Assembly: GCA_039654915.1 (NCBI GenBank) | Contig: CM077597.1 | Location: 74,588,001 to 74,652,000, forward strand | DNA from: Aquilaria yunnanensis | Lineage: Eukaryota > Streptophyta > Magnoliopsida > Malvales > Thymelaeaceae | DNA length: 64,000 nt | Direction of reading: 5' to 3' | Part shown: one piece after another, positions 39,661-47,892 of the stretch | Layout: every line of letters begins with the position of its first letter | Position numbering within the stretch: the first letter of the stretch is position 1 | Made by a program: the position numbers and the translations under genes | Notes under the pieces: generated by a model | Databases searched by the model: none | What the model was told of the DNA's origin: nothing | The model's input: the letters and a program-made list of their open reading frames with translations, nothing else

Positions 39661-41572
39661 TCTGAGGTTTAAGAAAAGGTCCTTAGAACCTCTAACGATA
39701 GGAAAAGTTCTATCGTTGTAAGATGGACTGAATGATTGATTGTTTGTTTGAGGTTTAAGGAAAGGTCCTTAGAGCCTCTAACGATAGGAAAGGTTCTATC
39801 GTTGTAAGATGGACTGAATGATTGATTGTTTGTTTGAGGTTAAGGAAAGGTCCTTAGAACCTCTAACGATAGGAAAGGTTCTATCGTTGTAAGATGGACT
39901 GAATGATTGATTGTTTGTTTGAGGTTAAGGAAAGGTCCTTAGAACCTCTAACGATAGGAAAGGTTCTATCGTTGTAAGATGGACTGAATGATTGATTGTT
40001 TGTTTGAGGTTTAAGGAAAGGTCCTTGGAACCTCTAACGATAGGAAAGGTTCTATCGTTGTAAGATGGACTGAATGATTGATTGTTTGTTTGAAGTTTAA
40101 GGAAAGGTCCTTAGAACCTCTAACGATAGGAAAGGTTCTATCGTTGTAAGATGGACTGAATGATTGATTGTTTGTTTGAGGTTAAGGAAAGGTCCTTAGA
40201 ACCTCTAACGATAGGAAAGGTTCTATCGTTGTAAGATGGACTGAATGATTGATTGTTTGTTTGAAGTTTAAGGAAAGGTCCTTAGAACCTCTAACGATAG
40301 GAAAGGTTCTATCGTTGTAAGATGGACTGAATGATTGATTGTTTGTTTGAGGTTAAGGAAAGGTCCTTAGAACCTCTAACGATAGGAAAGGTTCTATCGT
40401 TGTAAGATGGACTGAATGATTGATTGTTTGTTTGAGGTTTAAGGAAAGGTCCTTAGAACCTCTAACGATAGGAAAGGTTCTATCGTTGTAAGATGGACTG
40501 AATGATTGATTGTTTGTTTGAGGTTTAAGGAAAGGTCCTTAGAACCTCTAACGATAGGAAAGGTCCTTAGAACCTCTAACGATAGGAAAGGTTCTATCGT
40601 TGTAAGATGGACTGAATGATTGATTGTTTGTTTGAGGTTTAAGGAAAGGTCCTTAGAACCTCTAACGATAGGAAAGGTTCTATCGTTGTAAGATGGACTG
40701 AATGATTGATTGTTTGTTTGAGGTTTAAGGAAAGGTCCTTAGAACCTCTAACGATAGGAAAGGTTCTATCGTTGTAAGATGGACTGAATGATTGATTGTT
40801 TGTTTGAGGTTAAGGAAAGGTCCTTAGAACCTCTAACGATAGGAAAGGTTCTATCGTTGTAAGATGGACTGAATGATTGATTGTTTGTTTGAGGTTTAAG
40901 GAAAGGTCCTTAGAACCTCTAACGATAGGAAAGGTTCTATCGTTGTAAGATGGACTGAATGATTGATTGTTTGTTTGAGGTTAAGGAAAGGTCCTTAGAA
41001 CCTCTAACGATAGGAAAGGTTCTATCGTTGTAAGATGGACTGAATGATTGATTGTTTGTTTGAGGTTTAAGGAAAGGTCCTTGGAACCTCTAACGATAGG
41101 AAAGGTTCTATCGTTGTAAGATGGACTGAATGATTGATTGTTTGTTTGAGGTTAAGGAAAGGTCCTTAGAACCTCTAACGATAGGAAAGGTTCTATCGTT
41201 GTAAGATGGACTGAATGATTGATTGTTTGTTTGAGGTTAAGGAAAGGTCCTTAGAACCTCTAACGATAGGAAAGGTTCTATCGTTGTAAGATGGACTGAA
41301 TGATTGATTGTTTGTTTGAGGTTTAAGGAAAGGTCCTTGGAACCTCTAACGATAGGAAAGGTTCTATCGTTGTAAGATGGACTGAATGATTGATTGTTTG
41401 TTTGAGGTTTAAGGAAAGGTCCTTAGAACCTCTAACGATAGGAAAGGTTCTATCGTTGTAAGATGGACTGAATGATTGATTGTTTGTTTGAGGTTTAAGG
41501 AAAGGTCCTTGGAACCTCTAACGATAGGAAAGGTTCTATCGTTGTAAGATGGACTGAATGATTGATTGTTTT
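39661..41572 (-). repeat. 86-bp tandem array (22 copies) with an internal hairpin in each unit
   Basis: The unit (85-86 bases) contains GGTCCTTAGAACCTCTAACG, ATAGGAAAGGTTCTATCGTT, GTAAGATGGACTGAATGATT, GATTGTTTGTTTGAGG. AACGATAG and CTATCGTT form a perfect 8-base stem around GAAAGGTT. Copies are nearly identical apart from GAGGTTAAGG/GAGGTTTAAGG and AGAACC/GGAACC variants. One unit near 40,555-40,590 has a partial internal duplication. It lies just inside the 3' end, where Tat-lineage elements are known to carry variable minisatellites. Confidence 0.95.
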
Positions 41573-41875
41573 TTGAGGCAAAGGTTCCATCCTTAAAACC
41601 CCGATGATGAAAATTGATTGTTTTCGAGGCAAAGGTTCCATCCTTAAAACCTCGATGGTGAAAATTGATTGTTTTCGAGGCAAAGGTTCCATCCTTAAAA
41701 CCCCGATGATGAAAATTGATTTTTTTCGAGGCAAAGGTTCCATCCTTAAAACCTCGATGGTGAAAATTGATTATTTTCGAGGCAAAGGTTCTATCCTTAA
41801 AACCCCGATGAAAATTGATTGTTTTCGAGGCAAAGGTTCCATCCTTAAAACCCCGATGATGAAAATTGATTTTGA
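41573..41875 (-). repeat. 51-bp tandem array (about six copies)
   Basis: The unit reads GAGGCAAAGGTTCCATCCTT, AAAACCCCGATGATGAAAAT, TGATTGTTTTC. Because 51 is divisible by three, both strands stay open and give repetitive peptides; I regard these as artefacts. It follows directly on the 86-bp array and shares a TTCC/TGATTG vocabulary with it. Confidence 0.9.
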
Positions 41876-42411
41876 TTGTGGAGAAAAACTCTTTCCTCCT
41901 TTTTAAGTACCTCAGACAATCGAAGTTGAAATGTTCTATTCGGAAGTGTGAATTTTCATAATAGGTGAGTGCAGAAATTTATACTTCGATAAGATGAGTG
42001 AATCTTGATGATGACAATAACACTAACAAATTATGTAGAGGGAACGGATGTTTGGAATCAATATCCAAGGTTCATCTAATATTTTCTTCAGTAAATATAG
42101 ATTCCCTTGTGAGATATGTCATCCAAATAAGGTTAAAGCTTAACTACCCCAAAATGTTATGCCTAGTAGACCTAATAGGATGCGTCTCAAGAGTAATAAA
42201 AATTACTCTTTACTCAGCCATTCCAACCTAAAGGCATTGTCCCATGGTTTTAATATCAGCATGGACGAAACTATCTTATAAGAAAAGAAATTCCTTGAAA
42301 AGAAAAACTGAAACGCGAAAGAAAATGCTGATAATAAAACTAAAGGACAAGAAAAACGGATCAGATCGCTTCTTTCTTCCACAATACTTCAACAGGGTGA
42401 GTAGAGGACCA
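41876..42411 (-). other. 3' flank of the LOG-like gene
   Basis: Between the LOG stop and the repeat arrays. No coding match; presumably the 3' untranslated region and terminator of the LOG gene. Confidence 0.45.
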
Positions 42412-43041
42412 TTATGGGAGTGAACTGGTCGGAAAAGACTGTCGTGTCCAGTCTATCTGAATCATTGCTGGATCTGGTTCAGGAACAAAAGCTTGTATTT
42501 TATCTAGCAATTCTTCAGCAGTTGTTGCGGATATTATGATTCGCCGTGCCACTCTTGATATGAAATTCTTCTGCATAGCATAATCCATAAAAGCTATCAG
42601 ACCTGTAAAGAAATTGTTAACATTTAAAAGCCCAATGGTTTTTTTATGCAAATTAAGTTGGGCCATGGAAGCAATTTGAAAGACTTCTCCCAACGTGCCA
42701 AAACCACCTGGTAGAGCGATAAAAGCATCAGCATTTAAAAGCATTTGTAACACACGCTCTTGCAAATTTTTAACCACTAATTCTTCTCCAATCGTGCCCC
42801 CAGAAACAAATTTCAAAGGTCCAGGGATGATGCCCAAAACTTGACTTCCTCCTAAAGATGCTGCTGATGCTACACCTCCCATTAATCCGACACTACCTCC
42901 TCCATAAACTAAATGTATTTTTCGCTCAGCTAATACTCTACCCAAATGGTTGGCTGCCTTTAAATACTCTTCATCTTTTCCAGGAAAAGCCCCAGAAAAT
43001 ACACAAATACTTCGGGATTTACGAGTTGGGGTTTTCTCCAT
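42412..43041 (-). CDS. LOG: LOG-family cytokinin-activating enzyme (LONELY GUY-like), intronless
   Basis: From the ATG at 43,041 (MEKTPTRK; 209 codons) the frame covers a whole LOG domain: ICVFSGAFPGKDEEYLKAA at 12-30, LVYGGGSVGLMGGVASAA at 44-61, VLGIIPG at 68-74, ADAFIALPGGFGTLGEVFQI at 104-123 (PGGxGTxxE with Glu119), MAQLNLHKKTIGLLNVNNF at 126-144. LOG enzymes hydrolyse cytokinin riboside 5'-monophosphates to free bases in the cytosol. Catalytic-type Arg96 and Glu119 are present, but the usual MHxRK block reads LQERV and the stretch before it is shortened. Plant LOG genes normally have several introns; this one has none, suggesting capture from mRNA. A farther in-frame ATG at 43,128 lies upstream of the TATA box, so I prefer 43,041. 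No stop or frameshift. Confidence 0.9.
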   Translation of the reverse strand: MEKTPTRKSRSICVFSGAFPGKDEEYLKAANHLGRVLAERKIHLVYGGGSVGLMGGVASAASLGGSQVLGIIPGPLKFVSGGTIGEELVVKNLQERVLQMLLNADAFIALPGGFGTLGEVFQIASMAQLNLHKKTIGLLNVNNFFTGLIAFMDYAMQKNFISRVARRIIISATTAEELLDKIQAFVPEPDPAMIQIDWTRQSFPTSSLP

Positions 43042-43072
43042 TCCTATCCTTATCCTTGTGAGAAAAGAGGAT

Positions 43073-43103
43073 ATATTTATAGAGATGAAGAGATAAGGCA
43101 ATA
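43073..43103 (-). promoter_or_regulatory. Core promoter module of the LOG-like gene
   Basis: On the minus strand GCCTTATCTCTTCATCTCTA followed by TAAATAT. The same arrangement (TTATCC, then TTTCRTC, then CTATAAAT) stands before three of the zinc-finger genes. The TATA lies 32-41 bases before the ATG, so the leader would be very short. Confidence 0.65.
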
Positions 43104-43124
43104 ATTTTATTTTCAAGAGTGGAT

Positions 43125-43595
43125 ACATTATTGCCAGCTATACACAGTAGTCACGAGTATGACTCTGGTCAGGTATGGGTACACTATCGTTAAAAGAGGA
43201 GGAAAATTTTTAAAATAGCTGCTAGCATGTACAGTAGTCGCTACTGTAGCTTACGTCAGGAGTAGGTATGTGATTGTTGGAAGGGAAGGAAAATTTCAAA
43301 AGTGGCAGCTATATACAGTAGTCCGTGTCAGGAGTGGGTACATTATTGCCAAAGGGGAGGAAAATTTCAAAAGCGACAGCTAGCACGTACAGTAATCGTA
43401 ACTATGGCTCATGTCAGGAGTGGATACATTATCGCTGAAAGGGGAGGAAAATTTCAAAAGCGACAGCTAGTACGTACAGTAATCGTGACTTTGGTTCACG
43501 TCAGGAGTGGATACATTATTACCAAAGGGGGAGGAAAATTTCAAAAGCGACAGCTAGCACGTACAGTAATCGTGACTTTGATCCTCGTCTTCCAC
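43125..43595 (-). repeat. 86-bp imperfect tandem repeat upstream of the LOG-like gene (5-6 copies)
   Basis: The unit includes GGAGGAAAATTTCAAAAGCG, ACAGCTAGCACGTACAGTAA, TCGTGACTTTGGTTCACGTC, AGGAGTGGATACATTATTAC. Related single copies occur downstream of the zinc-finger genes at about 44,275-44,350, 45,090-45,160 and 45,855-45,945. CACGTC/GACGTG words, the cores of bZIP sites, recur. It could act as an upstream enhancer of LOG. Confidence 0.8.
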
Positions 43596-43628
43596 TGGCT
43601 TTGCGTCCAGTAATGGCTTCAATGCTTT

Positions 43629-44177
43629 CTATGAATCGGTGATTTGCATCTCATCTAGCTTTCTCACAAACTGGCAAACAGGGTCGTTTAGGGTCAGATT
43701 CCCAAGACTGTAACGATCTCGTTCTTTTTGGAAAATTATCCATAATCCAACAACCTCAAATTGCACTATTCCACAAGAATGCGCTTCAAGAACCTCTCGA
43801 ATATCTTCTAGAGATTCCTTACGCAAGCCATTCTTAATGAATCTTATTCTATCATTACGATTTCTGGTGATCACTCCTGGAGCACGACATTTATTGCCGC
43901 AAATCCACCATCCACAATTATGACAAACGCCTAGCCTCTTTGCTCTTCTTTTTTTGGCATAAGCGCTTTTACCAAAGCCGGGCATACGGGGAAAGAACGC
44001 TTCGGGAATTTCACCAGCTGAACGAACCTTAGCTTCAATTAGCCACCGCACATTATCAGGAATGCCTTTGTGCATAAATACTCTGAATCGTTCACATCTA
44101 GCTTGATAAATCTTTTTAAGAACATTTATTGGGAAGGAAGGAAAATACTTTCGTAGGGCGGAAAGAGAAGACTCCAT
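43629..44177 (-). CDS. C4 zinc-finger protein A, carlavirus/allexivirus cysteine-rich-protein-like
   Basis: 182 codons from the ATG at 44,177 (MESSLSALRKYF; an ATG five codons upstream is not shared by the paralogues). It has a leading region with LRKYFPS and LIEAKVRSAGE, a basic patch GKSAYAKKRRAKRLG at 69-83, then a C4 finger CHNCGWWICGNKC at 85-97 (C-x2-C-x4-C-x3-C), FIKNGLRKESLEDI, and a conserved tail NDPVCQFVRKLD. The G-K-S-x-Y-A-basic-R-R-A ... L-G-x-C-H-x-C arrangement resembles the nucleic-acid-binding cysteine-rich proteins of carla- and allexiviruses (Carla_C4 family). No homologue among retrotransposon gag or pol is apparent. It is the most diverged finger of the four (GWW for GRW). 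It has its own upstream TATA module. DNA or RNA binding is likely; the function is inferred. Confidence 0.82.
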   Translation of the reverse strand: MESSLSALRKYFPSFPINVLKKIYQARCERFRVFMHKGIPDNVRWLIEAKVRSAGEIPEAFFPRMPGFGKSAYAKKRRAKRLGVCHNCGWWICGNKCRAPGVITRNRNDRIRFIKNGLRKESLEDIREVLEAHSCGIVQFEVVGLWIIFQKERDRYSLGNLTLNDPVCQFVRKLDEMQITDS

Positions 44178-44234
44178 TGATGAAGGAGGCAAAGAAAGAA
44201 ATTAGTGATTGTAGGAAACGAACATAACTAACAC

Positions 44235-44270
44235 ATATTTATAGTGACGAAAGGGATAATGCGTTTATTA
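44235..44270 (-). promoter_or_regulatory. Core promoter module of zinc-finger gene A
   Basis: On the minus strand ACGCATTATCCCTTTCGTCA followed by CTATAAATATGTG, about 60 bases before the ATG at 44,177. Closely related to the LOG module. Confidence 0.65.
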
Positions 44271-44393
44271 CACTTACAGAATCAAGTACATTATTGTCAA
44301 AAGAAAAGACAAATGACAGCTTATATGTACAGCAATCATGACTGTGGCTCTCATCTTCCACTGATTTATGTCTAGTAACGGCTTCAATGCCTT

Positions 44394-44942
44394 CTATAAG
44401 TCGGGGATTTGCTTCCCATCCAGTTTTCTCACAAACTGGCAAACAGGGTCATTAAAAGTTAGATTTCCAAGACTGTAACGATCCTGTTCTTTACGGAAAG
44501 TCCACCATAAATCCATAATTTCCCATTGCACTATTTCACAAGAATGTGTTTCAAAAGTTAATAGGATATCATCCAAAGATTCCTTACGCAGGCCATTCTT
44601 GATGAATTTTCTTTTATCTTCATGATTTCTGGAGATGTATCCTAAAAAGCGACATTTAGTATTACAATTCCATCGTCCACATTTATGACAGACACCAAGC
44701 CTCTTTGCTCTTCGCTTTTTGGCATAAGCGCTTTTACCAAAGCCGGGCATACGGGGAAAGAACGCTTCTGGAACTTCACCAGCTGAACGAACCTTAGCTT
44801 CAATTAGCCACCGCACATTGTCAGGAATGCCTTTGTGCATAAAGACTCTAATCCTTTCACATCTAGCTTGGTAAATCATTTTAAGAACATTTATTGGGAT
44901 GGAAGGAAAGTATTTTCGCATGGCGGAAAGAGTAGAATCCAT
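44394..44942 (-). CDS. C4 zinc-finger protein B, cysteine-rich-protein-like
   Basis: 182 codons, MDSTLSAMRKYF to the stop, with no interruptions. Basic patch at 70-81, finger CHKCGRWNCNTKC at 85-97, FIKNGLRKESLDDI near 113-126, tail NDPVCQFVRKLDGKQIPDL. By eye it shares about four residues in five with protein C; all four finger cysteines and Cys28 are kept. The unit repeats at intervals of 750-800 bases together with its promoter and leader, so whole gene cassettes were duplicated. Gene start and end are fixed by alignment with the other three copies. Possible role: nucleic-acid binding, gene regulation or silencing suppression by analogy with viral proteins; not shown. Confidence 0.85.
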   Translation of the reverse strand: MDSTLSAMRKYFPSIPINVLKMIYQARCERIRVFMHKGIPDNVRWLIEAKVRSAGEVPEAFFPRMPGFGKSAYAKKRRAKRLGVCHKCGRWNCNTKCRFLGYISRNHEDKRKFIKNGLRKESLDDILLTFETHSCEIVQWEIMDLWWTFRKEQDRYSLGNLTFNDPVCQFVRKLDGKQIPDL

Positions 44943-45046
44943 TGATAAAAGAAGAATTTGAGAGAAGAGATGAAGAAATCAGTTATTGTAGGAAACTGAG
45001 AGTCAGAGAGTATTGCATCCGCTACTTAACCGGAAAGAAGAACACG

Positions 45047-45080
45047 CATTTATAGCGATGAAAGGATAACGTGTTAATTA
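45047..45080 (-). promoter_or_regulatory. Core promoter module of zinc-finger gene B
   Basis: On the minus strand ACACGTTATCCTTTCATCGC followed by TATAAATGCGTG, about 105 bases before the ATG at 44,942. It is followed by a leader with TTTCCTACAATAACTGATTT, shared with the other copies. Confidence 0.68.
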
Positions 45081-45197
45081 CGCTTACAGGAACAAGTATA
45101 TTAAAAGAAAAGACAAATGACAGCTTATATGTACAGGAATCATGACCGTGGCTCTCATCTTCCCCTGATTTATGTCCAGTAATGGCTTCAATGCCAT

Positions 45198-45746
45198 CTA
45201 TAAGTCGGGGATTTGCTTCCCATCCAGTTTTCTTACAAACTGACAAACAGGATCGTTTAAAGTCACATTCCCAAGACTGTAACGGTTTCGTTCTTTATGG
45301 TAAGTCCTCCATAAACTGATAATTTCACCTTGCACTTTTCCACAAGAATGCGTTTCAAGAGTCTCTCGGATATCTTCCAGAGATTCCTTACGCAGGCCAT
45401 TCTTAATGAATTTTCTTTTATCTTCACGATTTATGGAGATGTATCCTAAAGAGCGACATTTAGTAATACAATTCCATCGCCCACATTTATAACACACGCC
45501 TAGTCTCTTTGCTCTTCGCCTTTTGGCATAACGGCTTTTACCTAAACCGGGCATGCGGGGCATAAATGCATCTGGAACTTCACCCGCCAGACGGACCTTA
45601 GCTTCAATTATCCACTGCACATTATCGGGAATGCCTTTGCGTGTAAAAACTCTGATTCTTTCACATCTAGCTAGGTAGATCTTTTTAAGGACTTTTATTG
45701 GAAGGGAAGGAAAGTATTTTCGCAGTGCAGAAAGAGTAGAATGCAT
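45198..45746 (-). CDS. C4 zinc-finger protein C, cysteine-rich-protein-like
   Basis: 182 codons (MHSTLSALRKYF) without interruption. The basic patch is the strongest of the set (GKSRYAKRRRAKRLG); finger CYKCGRWNCITKC; FIKNGLRKESLEDI; the same tail as B. Differences from B are scattered over the protein, while finger cysteines, basic residues, the KNGL block and the tail are kept, which suggests selection on the protein after duplication. It lies between B and D on the same strand with its own TATA module. Confidence 0.85.
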   Translation of the reverse strand: MHSTLSALRKYFPSLPIKVLKKIYLARCERIRVFTRKGIPDNVQWIIEAKVRLAGEVPDAFMPRMPGLGKSRYAKRRRAKRLGVCYKCGRWNCITKCRSLGYISINREDKRKFIKNGLRKESLEDIRETLETHSCGKVQGEIISLWRTYHKERNRYSLGNVTLNDPVCQFVRKLDGKQIPDL

Positions 45747-45825
45747 TGATGAGAGAAGAATTTGAGAGATGATGGAAAGGAATTAGTTATTGAAGGAAAC
45801 TTAGATAACCGACTGGAAGAACATG

Positions 45826-45860
45826 CATTTATAGCGATGAAATGGATAACGTGTCGATTA
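45826..45860 (-). promoter_or_regulatory. Core promoter module of zinc-finger gene C
   Basis: On the minus strand ACACGTTATCCATTTCATCG followed by CTATAAATGCATG, about 80 bases before the ATG at 45,746. Confidence 0.68.
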
Positions 45861-45992
45861 CACTTACGGGAGCAAATACATTATTAAAAGAAAAATGAAA
45901 AATTTTAAATATGATAAATTGTATGTACAGTGATTGTGACTGTGGCTCACATCTTCCACTGGTTTTACGTCCAGTAACGGGATTAATGGCTT

Positions 45993-46541
45993 CTATGAGT
46001 CGAGGATTTGCTTCCCATCCAGTTTTCTTACAAGCTGACAAATAGGGTCGTTTAACGTCAGATTCCCGGGACTGTATCGTTCTCGTTCTTCATGAAAAAT
46101 GCTCCATAAATCGAGAAGTTCACGTTGCACAGATCCACAAGAATGCGTCTCAAGAGTCAATTGGAGATCATCCAATGAATCCTTACTCAGGCCATTCTTA
46201 ATGAATCGTATTTTATCTTCTCGATTATCAGAGATCATCCCTAAAGAACGACATTTAGTATTACAGGTCCAGCGTCCGCATTTATGACAGACGCCTAGTC
46301 TCCTCGCTCTTCGCTTTTTGGCATAAGAGCTTTTGCCTACACCAGGCATGTGAGACACAAATGCCTCTGGGATTTCACCTGCCAGACGAACCTTAGCTTC
46401 AATTAACCACCGCACATCTTCAGGGATTCCTTTATGCATCAGAGCTCTTAATCGTTCACAGCGAACTTGGTAGATCTTTTTGAGGATGTTCATTGGGAGA
46501 GAAGGAAAATATTTTCGCAAGGCAGAAAAAGTAGGATCCAT
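45993..46541 (-). CDS. C4 zinc-finger protein D, cysteine-rich-protein-like
   Basis: 182 codons (MDPTFSALRKYF), uninterrupted. Basic patch GKSSYAKKRRARRLG, finger CHKCGRWTCNTKC, FIKNGLSKDSLDDL, tail NDPICQLVRKLDGKQILDS. First gene of the array in the sense direction. Its leader shares TTCCGGTTAAG and AATAACTGAT with gene B, but the CTATAAAT module is replaced by an AT-rich GATAAAAAATATC segment at about 46,678-46,695, and two TGACGTC sites lie farther upstream. It may be the founder copy, with later copies derived by tandem duplication; that order is an inference. Confidence 0.84.
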   Translation of the reverse strand: MDPTFSALRKYFPSLPMNILKKIYQVRCERLRALMHKGIPEDVRWLIEAKVRLAGEIPEAFVSHMPGVGKSSYAKKRRARRLGVCHKCGRWTCNTKCRSLGMISDNREDKIRFIKNGLSKDSLDDLQLTLETHSCGSVQRELLDLWSIFHEERERYSPGNLTLNDPICQLVRKLDGKQILDS

Positions 46542-46935
46542 TTTCTAGGAGAAAGTAAAAGAAAGGAAGGAGGAAATGATCAGTTATTATGGGCAACTGA
46601 GAGAACCGACTTGAGAGTCACGGAGTACCGTATCCGCCGCTTAACCGGAAAAGTAGATCATACTTCATTTTGATGTGATAGATATTTTTTATCTTGGATA
46701 TTCCATCGAGCTGACGTCGGTCCAGTCCTCGATTATTGAATCCATTGTCCGCTTTTGACAAATTTTCAACGACAATATTTCTTGATGTCTGCCTTATCTT
46801 TGACCACAGCTATCTCTTATCTTGGATGCTGCTAGCTGACGTCAATCGTATCCTTCCAGGTGTAGCCTCGGTTATTGAATCGGTAGCCAAGCTTTTGACA
46901 ATATTGTCTACTTTATCCTTGAATTCCTGATGCGG
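46542..46935 (-). promoter_or_regulatory. Upstream region of gene D with duplicated TGACGTC-containing segment
   Basis: Two related segments of about 110-130 bases (46,678-46,795 and 46,800-46,930) share TATCTTGGAT, GCTGACGTC, ATTATTGAATC-like and CTTTTGACAA. AGCTGACGTC occurs near 46,710 and AGCTGACGTCA near 46,832; TGACGT is the core of plant bZIP/TGA sites. Interpretation as an enhancer is inference. Confidence 0.5.
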
Positions 46936-47890
46936 GTTGGTCCCGCATATTAGCTGTGTATCCAGTGATAGATTGGTAAGAACTGATGACATTGAGATCT
47001 CAGCTTATACTGCTGTAACTGTGCTGTGAATGTGATTCCCGTTTGGTCCTTGTTATGTAAAGGCTATGTATGCATGATATGAAATGCATGAGTGCAGAGC
47101 ATGTGTAACTAATGGCTTTTTTTGTATGGATCTAGTTCTTTATGTCTTTGTTTTACTGGATCCTCTTTGTGATGGCCTTCTTGGACTATCATTGAATCTC
47201 TTTATGCTTTCCAGCTTTTGTTCGCTGCCTCAAAAGCCCAACTCTTTTCAAAATCCTCTTTCTTTGACTTGTTCTTTGAATTTTGGCCTCAATTTCTTTA
47301 AAATTGGCCCGCCTCATAATTTATATCTCTTTCGGGTACTCATCCATTGTCATGGATTTGATACCATCAAAGGCTTTACTTTCAATGTCTGCTTTGCCCC
47401 TTTTCTTGTGGCCGTGTCGACACTTATTTACCCCCATGTTACAGTCCGAATGATTGCTCTTCCTTAGACTCAGGTTTTGATCCATAAGACTTGCCCCCTT
47501 GTCTATTGAACTTCTTTGTTGGCAGTACTTTTCTTGCGCTTAGTAGAGACTACTTTGCTCCCTTGAATATGGTATTTATGTGGATAAAAGGTATCATCTC
47601 GCCTTTAATTTAACAGAAGGTCGAGCATTTCTAGACTTTTGTGATGGCACTTGATCGTAAATTTCTCTTACAAGAACCACATCTTATTAAAGAAAGACTC
47701 AAGCTATATCCTCACTTTTAAGTCTACACACATTAATGAATAATGGTTTGGCCTTAAAGAAAAAATTTCATCAATTTGCAAAGCTTGACAAAGTAATTTA
47801 CGGTCTTTGTTTTTAATTAAAATATCCTGCCATTCTTCCTTTTCCAACTCGAAGACATAAACTGCGCAAGGCAATAAGGTATAAACATGA
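46936..47890 (-). other. No gene recognised
   Basis: Internal sequence of the 20 kb element. Open stretches at 47,084-47,467 (plus) and 47,704-47,895 (minus) show no family match. It may contain decayed pol, but I see no RT or integrase motif. Confidence 0.4.
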
Positions 47891-47892
47891 TT

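Noticed and set aside
39661..41572. CRISPR-like array of 22 regular repeats
   Set aside because: The whole 86-bp unit is repeated, so there are no unique spacers, and the host is a plant. It is a minisatellite.
41495..41906. Repetitive open frames across the 51-bp array on both strands
   Set aside because: Openness follows from a repeat length divisible by three; there is no start context or domain.
44239..44442. Short minus-strand frames overlapping the 3' ends of the zinc-finger genes (also 45,022-45,246 and 45,829-46,041)
   Set aside because: They are other-frame readings of the conserved gene tail plus 3' flank, so their mutual similarity reflects the gene duplication, not separate genes.
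47084..47467. 127-codon plus-strand frame inside the 20 kb element
   Set aside because: Antisense to the element, no domain, hydrophobic low-information composition.
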